Shown piece by piece: positions 1 to 8,891 of a stretch of DNA of 64,000 bases. The stretch's first letter is position 1; each line of letters starts with the position of its first letter. The stretch covers positions 166,094 through 230,093 of the forward strand of contig NZ_AUBX01000017.1 of assembly GCF_000429465.1 (NCBI RefSeq), in the 5' to 3' direction. The DNA is from Algoriphagus vanfongensis DSM 17529. GTDB taxonomy: Bacteria > Bacteroidota > Bacteroidia > Cytophagales > Cyclobacteriaceae. The translations under genes were made by a program, and so were the position numbers. The notes beneath the pieces are model-generated. The model did not search any database. It saw only the letters and a list, made by a program, of their open reading frames with translations, and was not told the origin of the DNA.

Positions 1-180
1 TCAGATGATTTGAGCCAGCTATATATGTCTGCACTTCAAAGAATGTTTACCTCAACTTCCCAGGCTGTTTCTAAAACTATCAAAAAGAATAAGGCCAATA
101 TCAAGTATGGAACTTCTGTTTTTCTGATCGATCCGAGCGAGTTGCAGGCAAATGAAAAAATGATCCAAAACCAAAATTGA
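1..180 (+). CDS. traM: C-terminal end of a TraM-like conjugation protein (partial)
   Basis: Frame 1 is open from the first base to a TGA at 178-180, giving 59 residues of a protein that begins upstream of the window. The tail contains INIKYGTSV-like sequence (NIKYGTSVFLIDPSE), which resembles the last strand of TraM/VirB10-type conjugation proteins of Bacteroidota, where a basic, hydrophobic strand closes the beta-barrel domain. The TraN-type gene starts 6 bases later, matching the usual traM-traN order. TraM is expected to span the envelope as part of the type IV secretion channel. The assignment rests mainly on gene order, because only the tail is visible. Confidence 0.5.
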   Translation, partial: SDDLSQLYMSALQRMFTSTSQAVSKTIKKNKANIKYGTSVFLIDPSELQANEKMIQNQN

Positions 181-186
181 ATCCCT

Positions 187-1023
187 ATGAAACTCAGAAT
201 AATCATTCTCCTAATCTTGTCTATTTCTTTTTCTGCTTTAGCTCAGCAAAATGGGACTTTGTTGAAGTCACAACTTCCCAAGGTTTATATAGACGAGGAT
301 ATTTCCCTGCATTTTCTTTCACCTGAACCGATCCAGTACGTGGATATTTCTACCAACAATATGCTTGGGGATATTCCTTTGGAAAATGTGTTTCGGATAA
401 AGGCTGTTCGCGATAGTGTTTCCAACTTAAACGGATACAATAAATCCCTAGGAGTGGTGACGATCATTGGGCAGAAGTTCATTGCCCAATATGATTTGTG
501 GTATGCTCATGATGAACGCCAGCTGAAGACTCAAATTGAAATCCTGCCGATCAATACAAGTCCTTTGGAGGTAGGAGAAATCCCGATGAGTGATCAAGAG
601 CTTCGTTATTTTTCTACTGAGATTTTCAAAGACAAAAAGAAGGATAAAATCACCCAAACCACTGAATATGGAGTGACTGGACAAGTCAATAACATCTACA
701 CGATAGATGATTATATCTTTTTGGATATATCCTTTAAGAACAAAACCAACCTAAAGTTTGACCTGGATCAGCTAAGATTCAAGATTGAGGATAAGAGAAT
801 TCTCAAAGCAACCAATGTACAATCCATCGAGATAAAACCCGAATACCAATTGTTTTCGACGGAGAGTTTTGATAAAAAATACCGCAATATCTACGCTTTC
901 AAAAAAGTCACTTTTCCTAATTCCAAAGTATTCACCATCGAATTGACAGAGTCTCAGATTAGTGGGAGAGTTCTCAAACTACAGGTGAAATACTCGGATC
1001 TTCTAAACGCAGACACGCTCTAA
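187..1023 (+). CDS. traN: Conjugative transposon TraN-like protein (DUF4138, VirB9-like)
   Basis: This 278-residue protein has a clear signal peptide (hydrophobic stretch ending ALAQQ) followed by a beta-rich periplasmic body. The early segment VYIDEDISLHFLSPEPIQYV is characteristic of TraN proteins of Bacteroidota conjugative elements, where the partner strand binds TraM. TraN acts like VirB9 in the outer part of the mating-pair channel. It follows the TraM tail by 6 bases and precedes the coupling ATPase by 10 bases, so the three are almost certainly one operon. Length is close to the family norm and no defect is visible. Confidence 0.82.
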   Translation: MKLRIIILLILSISFSALAQQNGTLLKSQLPKVYIDEDISLHFLSPEPIQYVDISTNNMLGDIPLENVFRIKAVRDSVSNLNGYNKSLGVVTIIGQKFIAQYDLWYAHDERQLKTQIEILPINTSPLEVGEIPMSDQELRYFSTEIFKDKKKDKITQTTEYGVTGQVNNIYTIDDYIFLDISFKNKTNLKFDLDQLRFKIEDKRILKATNVQSIEIKPEYQLFSTESFDKKYRNIYAFKKVTFPNSKVFTIELTESQISGRVLKLQVKYSDLLNADTL

Positions 1024-1033
1024 AAAAGATGAT

Positions 1034-3025
1034 ATGAATGAGAGAAGGGAATTAAAGAGCCTGCACGGGACTTTCCAATTCGTTGTTTATTTGATGGTGT
1101 TTATGGACATTCTCATGTTTGTCTATGCTCCACAGCTGACGGTTTTGGATGGGATCGGAAAGTATTTTTTTCCTCTTTTCGAAAAGCTATTAAATTTTAA
1201 AATCTATCAAAATGTATTGCTTGGGAAAATTGCCATTCTGGTAGCAATAGCACTTTCAGCCATTGGTACTGCTGCCAAGAAAAATCTGGATTTAAACCCC
1301 AGAAGCCAAATTGTATTTCCAATTACATTAGGCTTCATTCTGTTTTTTGGATCGGTCTACATCTACACTTTAGAGGATTCATTTCTGGTTTTCGATTTGA
1401 CATCCATGGAGAGCTTAGGTTATATTCTGAGCACTTTGATCGGATCCGTACTCATCCATACTTCTTTGGATAATGTGTCCAAAATGATCAAATCTGGTTT
1501 GGGAAAGGACGAATGGAATATCGAGGGTGAATCATTTCTGCAGGACAAAAAGAAGTTGGAGAATCCCTTTTCGGTCAATATCCCAATGAAATTCTATTAC
1601 AGAGGAAAAGTTCATAAAGGCTGGATCAATTTGGTGAATCCATTTAGAGGGACGTTTGTGATCGGTACACCTGGCTCGGGTAAATCCTTCGGTGTGATCA
1701 ATCCTTTTATTCGCCAAATGATAGGAAAAGGGTTTACAATGTGCCTGTATGATTTCAAGTTTCCTGATTTGGCACAGATCGCCTATTTCCACTATTTGAA
1801 AGCGCAGGACAAAAAGAAAAACTCCAATTTCAAATTCCATGTGATCAATCTGGACGAAGTTGAATACTCCAGAAGGATCAATCCAATCAATAGGAGATAT
1901 ATTAAAACCGTTGCCAATGCTTCCGAAACCGCAGAAGCAATCTTTCAATCACTGCAAAAATCTGATTCCTCAGGAGGAGCAGATCGATTCTTCGAACAAT
2001 CAGCAATCAATTTTCTCTCGGCCTGTATCTTTTTTGTGTCCAGGTATGAAGACGGGAAGTACTCGACTTTTGCACATGTACTGGATTTCTTGAATCGAGA
2101 CTATGAGGATATTTTCAATTGTCTGACCAAACATCCTGAGCTAAGATCCATGGTGTCTCCTTTTCGCAGTGCCTATGAAAAGAAGGTGTTCAAACAGCTG
2201 GAAGGCCAAGTTGGAACTCTGAAAATTTTCCTCTCTCGGCTGAATACAAAAGAAACCGCTTGGGTATTCAGTGGAGACGATTTTGATCTTAAGATTTCAG
2301 ACCTGAAGTCTCCATCCATTCTAGTGTTGGCAAACAGCACCGAAACGCAGAGCATCACAGGAACTTGCTACTCGGTGATCATCAATCGGCTAACCCGATT
2401 GATCAATACCAAAGGAAATTTGCCAACGGCTTTAATAGCGGATGAAGCACCAACTTTCTATATCCACAAAATCGAAAATCTGATTTCCACAGCCAGAAGT
2501 AATAAAGTAGCGGTTTTGCTGGGACTTCAGGAATTGCCACAATTGAACCAGCTACAAGGCAAGGATACCGCTTCGACCATGACTTCGGTGATCGGAAATG
2601 TCCTTTGTGGTTCGGTTCGACATAAGGATACTTTGTCCTGGTTGGAAATGATGTTTGGCAAGCGCAAGCAGCTGGGCCAAAGCGTTTCCATCGACCGACA
2701 CAGAACATCAGTTTCTTACAGTGAAAAATATGAGCCGCTTATTCCTGCCGGAAAAATCGCTTCAATGCATACAGGGGAAATCGCTGGAATCATCGCAACC
2801 GAAGGAACCCAGTTTGATGGGAAATATAAAACATCCAATATCCATTGCCGAGTAAATCTTAATATGAAGGAAATCAAGCAGGAAGAAAGCTCCTATCGGA
2901 CTACTCCTAAATACTATGATTTCAAGGGGAAGAAGGAAGAGATCCTGACCAAGCATTTTGAGAAGATCCATAATCAGGTGACGGAGATTATCGAAAAGCA
3001 TCGAGAAATGGCACCGGTTGAATAG
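1034..3025 (+). CDS. Type IV coupling ATPase (VirD4/TraG-like, MobC type)
   Basis: This 663-residue protein has about four N-terminal membrane helices within residues 10-160, then a P-loop ATPase domain. Walker A is GTPGSGKS at residues 211-218 and a Walker B-like ALIADEAP ends near D470-E471. The C-terminal region matches the TraG/TraM-recognition half of coupling proteins. In conjugation it links the relaxase-DNA complex to the secretion channel and powers DNA transfer at the inner membrane. It lies inside the tra operon, downstream of TraN and 11 bases before the M23 peptidase. No relaxase gene is visible in the window, so it probably lies to the left. Confidence 0.88.
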   Translation: MNERRELKSLHGTFQFVVYLMVFMDILMFVYAPQLTVLDGIGKYFFPLFEKLLNFKIYQNVLLGKIAILVAIALSAIGTAAKKNLDLNPRSQIVFPITLGFILFFGSVYIYTLEDSFLVFDLTSMESLGYILSTLIGSVLIHTSLDNVSKMIKSGLGKDEWNIEGESFLQDKKKLENPFSVNIPMKFYYRGKVHKGWINLVNPFRGTFVIGTPGSGKSFGVINPFIRQMIGKGFTMCLYDFKFPDLAQIAYFHYLKAQDKKKNSNFKFHVINLDEVEYSRRINPINRRYIKTVANASETAEAIFQSLQKSDSSGGADRFFEQSAINFLSACIFFVSRYEDGKYSTFAHVLDFLNRDYEDIFNCLTKHPELRSMVSPFRSAYEKKVFKQLEGQVGTLKIFLSRLNTKETAWVFSGDDFDLKISDLKSPSILVLANSTETQSITGTCYSVIINRLTRLINTKGNLPTALIADEAPTFYIHKIENLISTARSNKVAVLLGLQELPQLNQLQGKDTASTMTSVIGNVLCGSVRHKDTLSWLEMMFGKRKQLGQSVSIDRHRTSVSYSEKYEPLIPAGKIASMHTGEIAGIIATEGTQFDGKYKTSNIHCRVNLNMKEIKQEESSYRTTPKYYDFKGKKEEILTKHFEKIHNQVTEIIEKHREMAPVE

Positions 3026-3036
3026 ACTCCTTTACA

Positions 3037-3669
3037 ATGGTTAGAATATCATCGCTCATCTTTTTTCTTTTTGTCGGTCAGGAGGCCTTCCCTCAGTTCA
3101 ATTCTATTGTATTTCAAAAGGATTTTCCCTACGAGAATGTGATCCAATCCAGCTTGGTTCATTCCGAAATAGAAGAAATTGGCGAAATATATTTGTCAAA
3201 TGTGGCCAATCCCAAAGAGAAGGAAAGTCGGGTTTTGCTTGCCTCACTTCCTCTGGAAAATTTTTTAATGACTTCATCTTATGGCTACCGATCCGATCCA
3301 TTTTCGGGAGAAAGAAAATTCCATCGAGGGATTGATTTGAAGGCTAATCGTTCCGAAGTTCTTTCCATGTTGCACGGGAAGGTGATTGGAGTTGGGTATG
3401 ATCCCTTTCTGGGAAATTTTGTCAAAGTGCGACATGGAAGGTTCGAGGCTGTTTACGGTCATCTATCCTACGTGTCTGTATTGGAGGGCGAAAGTGTTTT
3501 ACCGGGTTCCGAGCTTGGGATTTCTGGAAGTTCAGGCAAGGCAACAGGGGACCACCTCCATTTGACTATCAAGAAGGGTAATGAATATATCAACCCTGCC
3601 ATATTCATTCAGATGATATCCAAGTTGTCCACTAAGGATGAGCTAATTCAATTTTTATCAAACCAATAA
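3037..3669 (+). CDS. M23-family (LytM-like) peptidase of the conjugation operon
   Basis: A 210-residue protein with a hydrophobic N-terminal segment that could be a signal peptide. The zinc site of M23 endopeptidases is present: HRGID at residues 96-100 supplies His and Asp, and GDHLHL supplies the HxH pair at 173-175. The fold is preceded by the typical SSYGYRSDPFSG segment. Such enzymes cut peptide cross-links in peptidoglycan. In this operon it probably opens the wall locally for assembly of the transfer apparatus, as VirB1-type enzymes do elsewhere; that role is inference from position. It is tightly spaced after the coupling ATPase and 4 bases before the next gene. Confidence 0.85.
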   Translation: MVRISSLIFFLFVGQEAFPQFNSIVFQKDFPYENVIQSSLVHSEIEEIGEIYLSNVANPKEKESRVLLASLPLENFLMTSSYGYRSDPFSGERKFHRGIDLKANRSEVLSMLHGKVIGVGYDPFLGNFVKVRHGRFEAVYGHLSYVSVLEGESVLPGSELGISGSSGKATGDHLHLTIKKGNEYINPAIFIQMISKLSTKDELIQFLSNQ

Positions 3670-3673
3670 TACC

Positions 3674-4603
3674 ATGAGAAACCAAAATGTACTCCCAATG
3701 AAGGATCTGGAAATTTTCGGAATCGTTAAAGACGGAAAATTTACCATTCCAGAAAAAGAGATCCATGCTCTGAAAAATGGCAAAATGACTGATATCGTCG
3801 AACTGCGAGATTTGAAAGGGAAGGAGGTTCAGATTGATAGGCTACCGGCGAGGCTTTCCATTGTCAGGGGAGAAGATGGGAACCCATCTTTACGAATTGA
3901 CCCTGTCTATAGAGAAGCGAACCCCCATCCAGATTTGAGCGAATCAGAACGAAATCAATTGGTCAAAAAGGAATTGGCAAACTTGAAGAAAAGCTACGTG
4001 GACAAAGAAGGCAACATACAATCTGAGATTATAGAGTATGACCACAGAACCAAACAATTTCTATCCTACAATCCCAGGGACATCCAAGCTCCCCAACAGG
4101 TAAACGGGGAAGAGCTTTCCCCACAGCAAAAGAAAAAATATAAGGAGGGAGATACTGTGACTTTGGAAGATGGAACAGAATTTCAGCTATCCCCATCCTC
4201 TCCCAAAGGAATTCGATCTAACAGTAAGGGATTAGTCCTTTCAGTGCTGTTAGATGGAGGTCTTTCCTACTTATTGATCACCGGTGTTGAGAAAATGTTG
4301 GGTAAGAAAAGTCAGGAAGAAAAAGCCTACAGCGAGGGTTATTTGCAGGCCGTCAAAGAAGTTCAAAAGCAGGTAGAACGAAGGATTTCCAGAAACCCGA
4401 ACGATAAAGATGCAGTCAAGGACTTGAATAATATCAAGGAGGAATATTCCAAAATTTCTGCCGACACGAATCTATCTAAGGAAATCAGGGATGATTTTGA
4501 TATCAATAAAATCAAGCGGCTGAACAGTATCGATACCGAAGAAGGAAGGAATCCAAGAAGGAGAAATGGTGAGCAAGAGAATGACCAGGAACGGGACATT
4601 TGA
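3674..4603 (+). CDS. DUF4099/DUF3945-type mobile-element protein
   Basis: This 309-residue protein begins MRNQNVLPMKDLEIFGIVKD; an internal Met at 3698 is a second possible start. The pattern of LEIFGI, ALKNGKM, ARLSIVRGEDG and SLRIDPVYREA fits the DUF4099/DUF3945 proteins found on Bacteroidota integrative elements. The middle is charged, a short hydrophobic stretch (LLDGGLSYLLITGV) lies near residues 190-205, and the C-terminal third is strongly charged and probably helical. The biochemical role of the family is not known to me. It starts 4 bases after the M23 peptidase and overlaps the next gene by 38 bases, so it belongs to the transfer operon. Confidence 0.62.
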   Translation: MRNQNVLPMKDLEIFGIVKDGKFTIPEKEIHALKNGKMTDIVELRDLKGKEVQIDRLPARLSIVRGEDGNPSLRIDPVYREANPHPDLSESERNQLVKKELANLKKSYVDKEGNIQSEIIEYDHRTKQFLSYNPRDIQAPQQVNGEELSPQQKKKYKEGDTVTLEDGTEFQLSPSSPKGIRSNSKGLVLSVLLDGGLSYLLITGVEKMLGKKSQEEKAYSEGYLQAVKEVQKQVERRISRNPNDKDAVKDLNNIKEEYSKISADTNLSKEIRDDFDINKIKRLNSIDTEEGRNPRRRNGEQENDQERDI

Positions 4604-5246
4604 TATTTTGACTTATAGGGGCGTTGAAAAGGAAATTCAGCGCCTTTTTTCCAAGCATGCTGTTCAAGATGAGAATGGGCAGATACTATTTGATTTTTTT
4701 GATCAAAACGGTGCGCTTGTCGATCAAGAGGTTCTCAGTCTTTATCATAATAAACGAGCTTCCTATGGGATTTCAAGTCTAAATTTTTCCGAGACCACAC
4801 GCTCGGTTTTTGTCTCGGATTCCTATGCTTCCATGATTTTTTTTGCCAACCAGTTTAGGGCTAGAATTTCATTTGATGAGGCGGGTTTTGTAGTTGTAGG
4901 AGCGATGTTTGATGAGTGCCTATTGAAAAATTTATTGGAGGAAATTCCCAAAAACGCCAAGGTAAATACGATTTTCAGTTCCTCGATCCTGGGACGAGTG
5001 ATGGATTGTAGAGTTCAGGATTTGATCCATGGAAGAAATTGTTCCTACAGGCTGTCAAACGGATCAGTCCATTTGAAGAACCTAAGAACAGGAAAGACTT
5101 CAATGGAGCCGATAGCAACTTTCTCCCTGCGGACTTTTTGCATATCCCAAGGGATTTTGCAGAAGGTAAGGACATTCAAACCCAGACAGAAGGGCTTGGA
5201 GTCATTTTATCAGGTCAATAAACAGGCTTGTGATGGTTCCAAATAA
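4566..5246 (+). CDS. Hypothetical protein at the end of the transfer operon
   Basis: A 226-residue soluble protein of no family I recognise with certainty. Its start overlaps the preceding gene by 38 bases; a Met at 4581 is an alternative that shortens the overlap. The segment SVFVSDSYASMIFFANQF, followed by alternating hydrophobic strands and helices, loosely resembles a degenerate TOPRIM fold, as seen in primase-related proteins of mobile elements. The acidic metal-binding residues of an active TOPRIM are not obvious, so a nuclease or primase function should not be assumed. There is no signal peptide or membrane helix. Overlap with the upstream gene suggests translational coupling. Confidence 0.6.
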   Translation: MVSKRMTRNGTFDILTYRGVEKEIQRLFSKHAVQDENGQILFDFFDQNGALVDQEVLSLYHNKRASYGISSLNFSETTRSVFVSDSYASMIFFANQFRARISFDEAGFVVVGAMFDECLLKNLLEEIPKNAKVNTIFSSSILGRVMDCRVQDLIHGRNCSYRLSNGSVHLKNLRTGKTSMEPIATFSLRTFCISQGILQKVRTFKPRQKGLESFYQVNKQACDGSK

Positions 5247-5314
5247 TATGGTTTTGCTATATTTATCGACTTGCGAATCTTAAAAAAGGATTCCTAAACC
5301 AAACCAATACCATA

Positions 5315-5809
5315 ATGAAAAAACTGAACAACCTACTACTTTTTGTTTTTGCCGGTCTAGCTTTCGCCTGTTCATCTGAAGATGAAGATCCCAAATTGGT
5401 GGAGAAAAATGTCACCATAGAAGTTGAAATGGGAGGGGACTATTCTGATTATCTGGTGACTTTTTCTGTTCATAGTATGCTGGCTGGAACATCCACTTTT
5501 GTCGCTCCGGTGTTGGGAGAGCCAAGTGATTTGGATTGGACTCAGGTGGTGGAGCAGGGGAATACCTACACGTTGACTTTAGAGCCTGAGTCGTCTTCCT
5601 TATCGGCAAGGTCTTCAGTTCCTATCCATAGCCTTGGCTTTGTTTTCAATGCTATTCATTTGGGAGGGGAAACGGATGATTCGTTTCAGGCACTTTCAGC
5701 TAGCGTCAATATTTTGACTGATGGGGTAGTCTATCGACAATTTAAATATGAGGCTTTGCCTCCAGGAGAGGTGTCAGTGCCACTTGCTGAGGAGATAAAT
5801 TTTCAATAG
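5315..5809 (+). CDS. Small secreted lipoprotein, function unknown
   Basis: A 164-residue protein with a lipoprotein signal: a basic start, hydrophobic core FVFAGLAFAC, and the lipidated Cys at about residue 19 followed by SSEDED, an acidic stretch typical of surface-exported Bacteroidota lipoproteins. The rest is predicted beta-rich, with no recognised domain. It has its own 68-base upstream gap, so it may be transcribed separately from the transfer genes. Entry-exclusion lipoproteins occupy similar places in some conjugative elements, but nothing in this sequence proves that. Confidence 0.7.
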   Translation: MKKLNNLLLFVFAGLAFACSSEDEDPKLVEKNVTIEVEMGGDYSDYLVTFSVHSMLAGTSTFVAPVLGEPSDLDWTQVVEQGNTYTLTLEPESSSLSARSSVPIHSLGFVFNAIHLGGETDDSFQALSASVNILTDGVVYRQFKYEALPPGEVSVPLAEEINFQ

Positions 5810-5956
5810 TTTAGTAAAGGATATGTCAGTCTGTAAAAATAAAGAGGGTGGGCAAATAAAACTTTAATTATGTCTATTATAGGAGGGTTGATTACTCTTT
5901 AAAGGCAGCCTCTGGAGGTGCCAAGGCTATCGAGAAAAAAAATAGAGATCAAAAAG

Positions 5957-6193
5957 ATGATTGATAGTATAATCGGTTCGGTTTTCTTCGAATTTATTGG
6001 AGCCTTGACAAAATGGGTTGGATATGCCGTACTTCACAAAGTAAGGGGGAAAGAGGTTATAAGTTTTAAGGAAATGTGGGACGGAAAAAGAGGAAGCCAG
6101 AAATCGGAATTCATCATGCATGGTTTTTCGAATATCGTTCTTGGTCTTATAGTGGTAGTTGGTTTTTTCGTTCTGATTATAAAGTTGACCTAA
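5957..6193 (+). CDS. Small membrane protein, function unknown
   Basis: A 78-residue protein beginning MIDSIIGSVFFEF and ending with a strong membrane helix (IVLGLIVVVGFFVLII). A first amphipathic or membrane helix covers residues 3-25. A GTG at 5918 in the same frame could add 13 basic residues; I prefer the ATG at 5957 because it gives a normal hydrophobic N-terminus. No family is recognised. It is followed by a terminator hairpin at 6211-6233, which supports a real transcription unit ending here. Confidence 0.5.
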   Translation: MIDSIIGSVFFEFIGALTKWVGYAVLHKVRGKEVISFKEMWDGKRGSQKSEFIMHGFSNIVLGLIVVVGFFVLIIKLT

Positions 6194-6210
6194 CGACACT
6201 ATCTTGAAAT

Positions 6211-6233
6211 AAAAGCCCGGTGCCTGGCTTTTT
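6211..6233 (+). terminator. Hairpin terminator after the small membrane gene
   Basis: AAAAGCC at 6211-6217 pairs with GGCTTTT at 6226-6232 around an 8-base loop, followed by T residues. It lies 18 bases past the stop codon at 6193. Confidence 0.65.
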
Positions 6234-6519
6234 GCTTATAATGCTGTTACGCATGAAGAAAATGTTTTTTTAAGAGCTTCAAGGCCTAATGTTTATCTGG
6301 CTTTTTACCGATAAACTCAATGCCACATTCCGGTTTTTGTCCAATTGTATGCACAAAGGTCGGACGGCCTGTTAGCTTCAAAAAATTGGGGCTTTTAGCA
6401 GAATTTTCTAAAAACAGGGTTTCCTACGGACTGCCTCCCAGTTTTTTAATTCTAATTTTTTATCACTTTCCAGACCGTCCTAAATGACCTGCATAAATTT
6501 TAACTAAAACCAAAATAGT
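6234..6519. other. Non-coding leader before the 73-residue gene
   Basis: About 290 bases without a convincing gene. It holds a run at 6421-6437 (TCCTACGGACTGCCTCC) that is nearly repeated at 16362-16379 before the ArdC-like gene. This suggests a shared leader element for mobile-element genes. No clear promoter match was seen. Confidence 0.4.
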
Positions 6520-6741
6520 ATGGCATTCTCAAAAAAGTACATCGGTAAAGGAAAGCAAGTAGAAAACATGGACATCGTGGAAGTGAGCCTTAATATGGCT
6601 GAGCTTCAAAGCCACACCTTCGAATACGAAGGAGAAACCTACGTCAAGTTCAATGTTGCCAAACTGAAAGAACCAGATCAGTATGGCAAGACACACACTG
6701 TTTACGTTTCTATCAAAGAACTGGATACTGATGAATCTTGA
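6520..6741 (+). CDS. Conserved 73-residue mobile-element protein
   Basis: A small soluble protein beginning MAFSKKYIGKGKQVENMDIV. The segments HTFEYEGETYVKFNVAKLKE and YGKTHTVYVS recall a short beta-rich family often found on Bacteroidota integrative elements; the function of that family is not known to me. It stands alone with a long leader and a near-perfect terminator directly after the stop, so it is a monocistronic and possibly highly expressed unit. A nucleic-acid binding role would fit the size and basic N-terminus but is only a guess. Confidence 0.72.
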   Translation: MAFSKKYIGKGKQVENMDIVEVSLNMAELQSHTFEYEGETYVKFNVAKLKEPDQYGKTHTVYVSIKELDTDES

Positions 6742-6767
6742 ATTAAAAGCCCTTCGGGGCTTTTAAT
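6742..6767. terminator. Strong bidirectional hairpin terminator
   Basis: ATTAAAAGCCC at 6742-6752 pairs perfectly with GGGCTTTTAAT at 6757-6767 around a stable TTCG tetraloop. The symmetrical A/T flanks allow it to work on both strands. It lies directly after the stop at 6741 and insulates the defence-like block downstream. Confidence 0.9.
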
Positions 6768-6908
6768 CTGTCAACCGAAGTGAATTTGCATTATTATAAA
6801 ACCAGTTTATCAATTTTTTTTTGATTTGCCTCAGAACTACTTCCGTTGAATATTGATTACATTTTAAGGAATCAAGGCTTAATGTTTTTTTTGCCTTATT
6901 TTTAAGTC

Positions 6909-8882
6909 ATGAACATTCTTTATCCCCGAACTGATTTTCTTAAAAGCTTATTTCCAGATATAGATATTACTAATGATGAGCAGCTTATCCATGCAATAAA
7001 AGCATCTTTAACTCATGGGCAGTTTTCTCCAAAAGTTGAGCTGAAGAAAGATTTTGTTTCAGTGACTCTTCCCAAGGAACTTTTGACAGAGGATCCAAAA
7101 GAATTTTTTAAGGCGACCAACTTATGTGCTAAAGGAAAGTTTTCCGAAGCGAGGCCTCTTTTTGAGAAGCTTATTGAGAAACACCCTGGGATCAGTGAAT
7201 ATTATAGAAACCTTGCTCAAACCTTCGAGGAGGAAGGGAATCATGAAAAAGCAATCGATTTACTGATTGATGCCTTGAAATGGGATCCTAAAAATCATTG
7301 GGCATTGATTCTGATGGGTAATATCTATGCTAGGAATTTTGATGATACTGAAACTGCATTGACATATTACGATCAAGTAGTAGAGGCAGATCCAACAAAC
7401 TTTATTGCATTCAATAATATCGGAGGGGCATTCTTGCAAGCGGGGAAGCCCGATTTAGCTAAAATTTACCTTGAGAAGGCTTATCATGCGAATAGGCAAT
7501 ATCCAAATACTTCTTATGCGCTTGGTCTGTTGGCCGAGATGGAAAATGATTTTTTGAACGCTTTTAAATATTCTTTAGAGTGTCTAAAAGATTCTTCTGA
7601 TAAAAGTCATCCTGTCTATAAAAACGCATTGAATCAGGCGTTGAAATCGGCACAGAAAATTTCTGATTCGGATTCAGGAAAAGAAGAACTGGTTGATTTC
7701 ATAAATCAATTGGAGTCAATGACCGGGAAAGAAATCAGAATTGAGAAAGATGATTCCATCCCGACTGCGGCTACGGTTCAAATTGCTGAAAATCACGATA
7801 GACCGTACCATTTGGTGAAATTCAAACCTTCATCTGGAGTTGATCATCTGATTCTTCATGAATTGGTCCATGTTCTCTATTACCATCAGGCTAGGGAAAT
7901 TCAAGAGAACCAGCTTTTCATTGTGGAAGGTTCTTCAGAGAAAAAATTCATTTCTGGCTATGCCAAAGACATCAGAAAACTAGAAAAAGACGGAATCCCT
8001 GCAGGTCAGATTTCATCATTCATGAAACAACTGTTTGAAGGAATCATGAGACAGGTTTTTAATGCCCCGGTTGATTTGTTTATCGAGGATTATATCCATA
8101 ATAATTTCCCTGCATTAAAAGCCCAGCAATTCCTTTCTCTATATAAACTGAATACTGAAGCCCACCAAGCGGTTTCAAATCCAAGAGCCGTTGAATTGGT
8201 TCCGAACAGGATCTTAAGCCACAGTAAAATATTCAATGTTTTAGGGGCAAGACATGCGGATGAATTGTTTGGTTTATCTTTTGAATCCCAATACGATATC
8301 AGTCCTTCAGAAAAAGTACTGATTGATAAATTCTGGGATGAATTCATTGAGTATAGGGATGATAGACAACCTGGGGAGGAATATGAATTGATCCAACATT
8401 GGGGAGAGGATTTAAAACTGGATGAATACTTCAAATTACAACCAGAGGAGAGTTATAGGAAGAAAAAGGAAAAAAGTCCAGAAGAGGTTTTAAATGCTAT
8501 TGAAGAAGATCCTTTTCAATTATCTGATTCTTCTGAAGATGAAGAAGCGGAGATGGCCAAATTTCAAAAAAGCCATGAAGGGAAAGATCTGAATATGGCT
8601 GTTGCCTTTTATATGATTGGGGCACTTGAACAATTGTCCAAAAAACCAAAAGAGGAGGTACGGGATATTGCCTTTGAAATAGCCATGTTGGGCAGGTCGG
8701 GAATTTCCCCGGAACAAAAAGGGTATCGGGTAAATAAACTTCCGGGTATATCATTTTCAGGTTATAGGCTTTTGGCGTATTATTATGTTAGTTGGGCAAT
8801 TGCTATTCCTGAAATGCTTTCCCAACTTCAAATGCCTTTTGATAAAGAATATAGGTTGGCCAAAACCCTATCGAAACACTAA
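6909..8882 (+). CDS. TPR protein with HExxH metallopeptidase domain
   Basis: A 657-residue cytosolic protein with no signal peptide. Residues about 80-250 form TPR repeats (segments such as YYRNLAQTFEEEGNHEKAID and AFNNIGGAFLQAGKPDLAK). A peptidase-like domain follows with HELVH at 317-321 and a possible third zinc ligand, E340, in FIVEGSS, a gluzincin-like spacing. The C-terminal 250 residues are acidic and unrecognised. It opens a compact gene set: the MazG-like gene starts 10 bases after its stop. TPR-peptidase proteins are common sensors or executors in bacterial conflict systems (for example caspase- and protease-based ones), so a target-cleaving role is plausible inference. The substrate is unknown. 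Confidence 0.75.
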   Translation: MNILYPRTDFLKSLFPDIDITNDEQLIHAIKASLTHGQFSPKVELKKDFVSVTLPKELLTEDPKEFFKATNLCAKGKFSEARPLFEKLIEKHPGISEYYRNLAQTFEEEGNHEKAIDLLIDALKWDPKNHWALILMGNIYARNFDDTETALTYYDQVVEADPTNFIAFNNIGGAFLQAGKPDLAKIYLEKAYHANRQYPNTSYALGLLAEMENDFLNAFKYSLECLKDSSDKSHPVYKNALNQALKSAQKISDSDSGKEELVDFINQLESMTGKEIRIEKDDSIPTAATVQIAENHDRPYHLVKFKPSSGVDHLILHELVHVLYYHQAREIQENQLFIVEGSSEKKFISGYAKDIRKLEKDGIPAGQISSFMKQLFEGIMRQVFNAPVDLFIEDYIHNNFPALKAQQFLSLYKLNTEAHQAVSNPRAVELVPNRILSHSKIFNVLGARHADELFGLSFESQYDISPSEKVLIDKFWDEFIEYRDDRQPGEEYELIQHWGEDLKLDEYFKLQPEESYRKKKEKSPEEVLNAIEEDPFQLSDSSEDEEAEMAKFQKSHEGKDLNMAVAFYMIGALEQLSKKPKEEVRDIAFEIAMLGRSGISPEQKGYRVNKLPGISFSGYRLLAYYYVSWAIAIPEMLSQLQMPFDKEYRLAKTLSKH

Positions 8883-8891
8883 GAAAAACAA

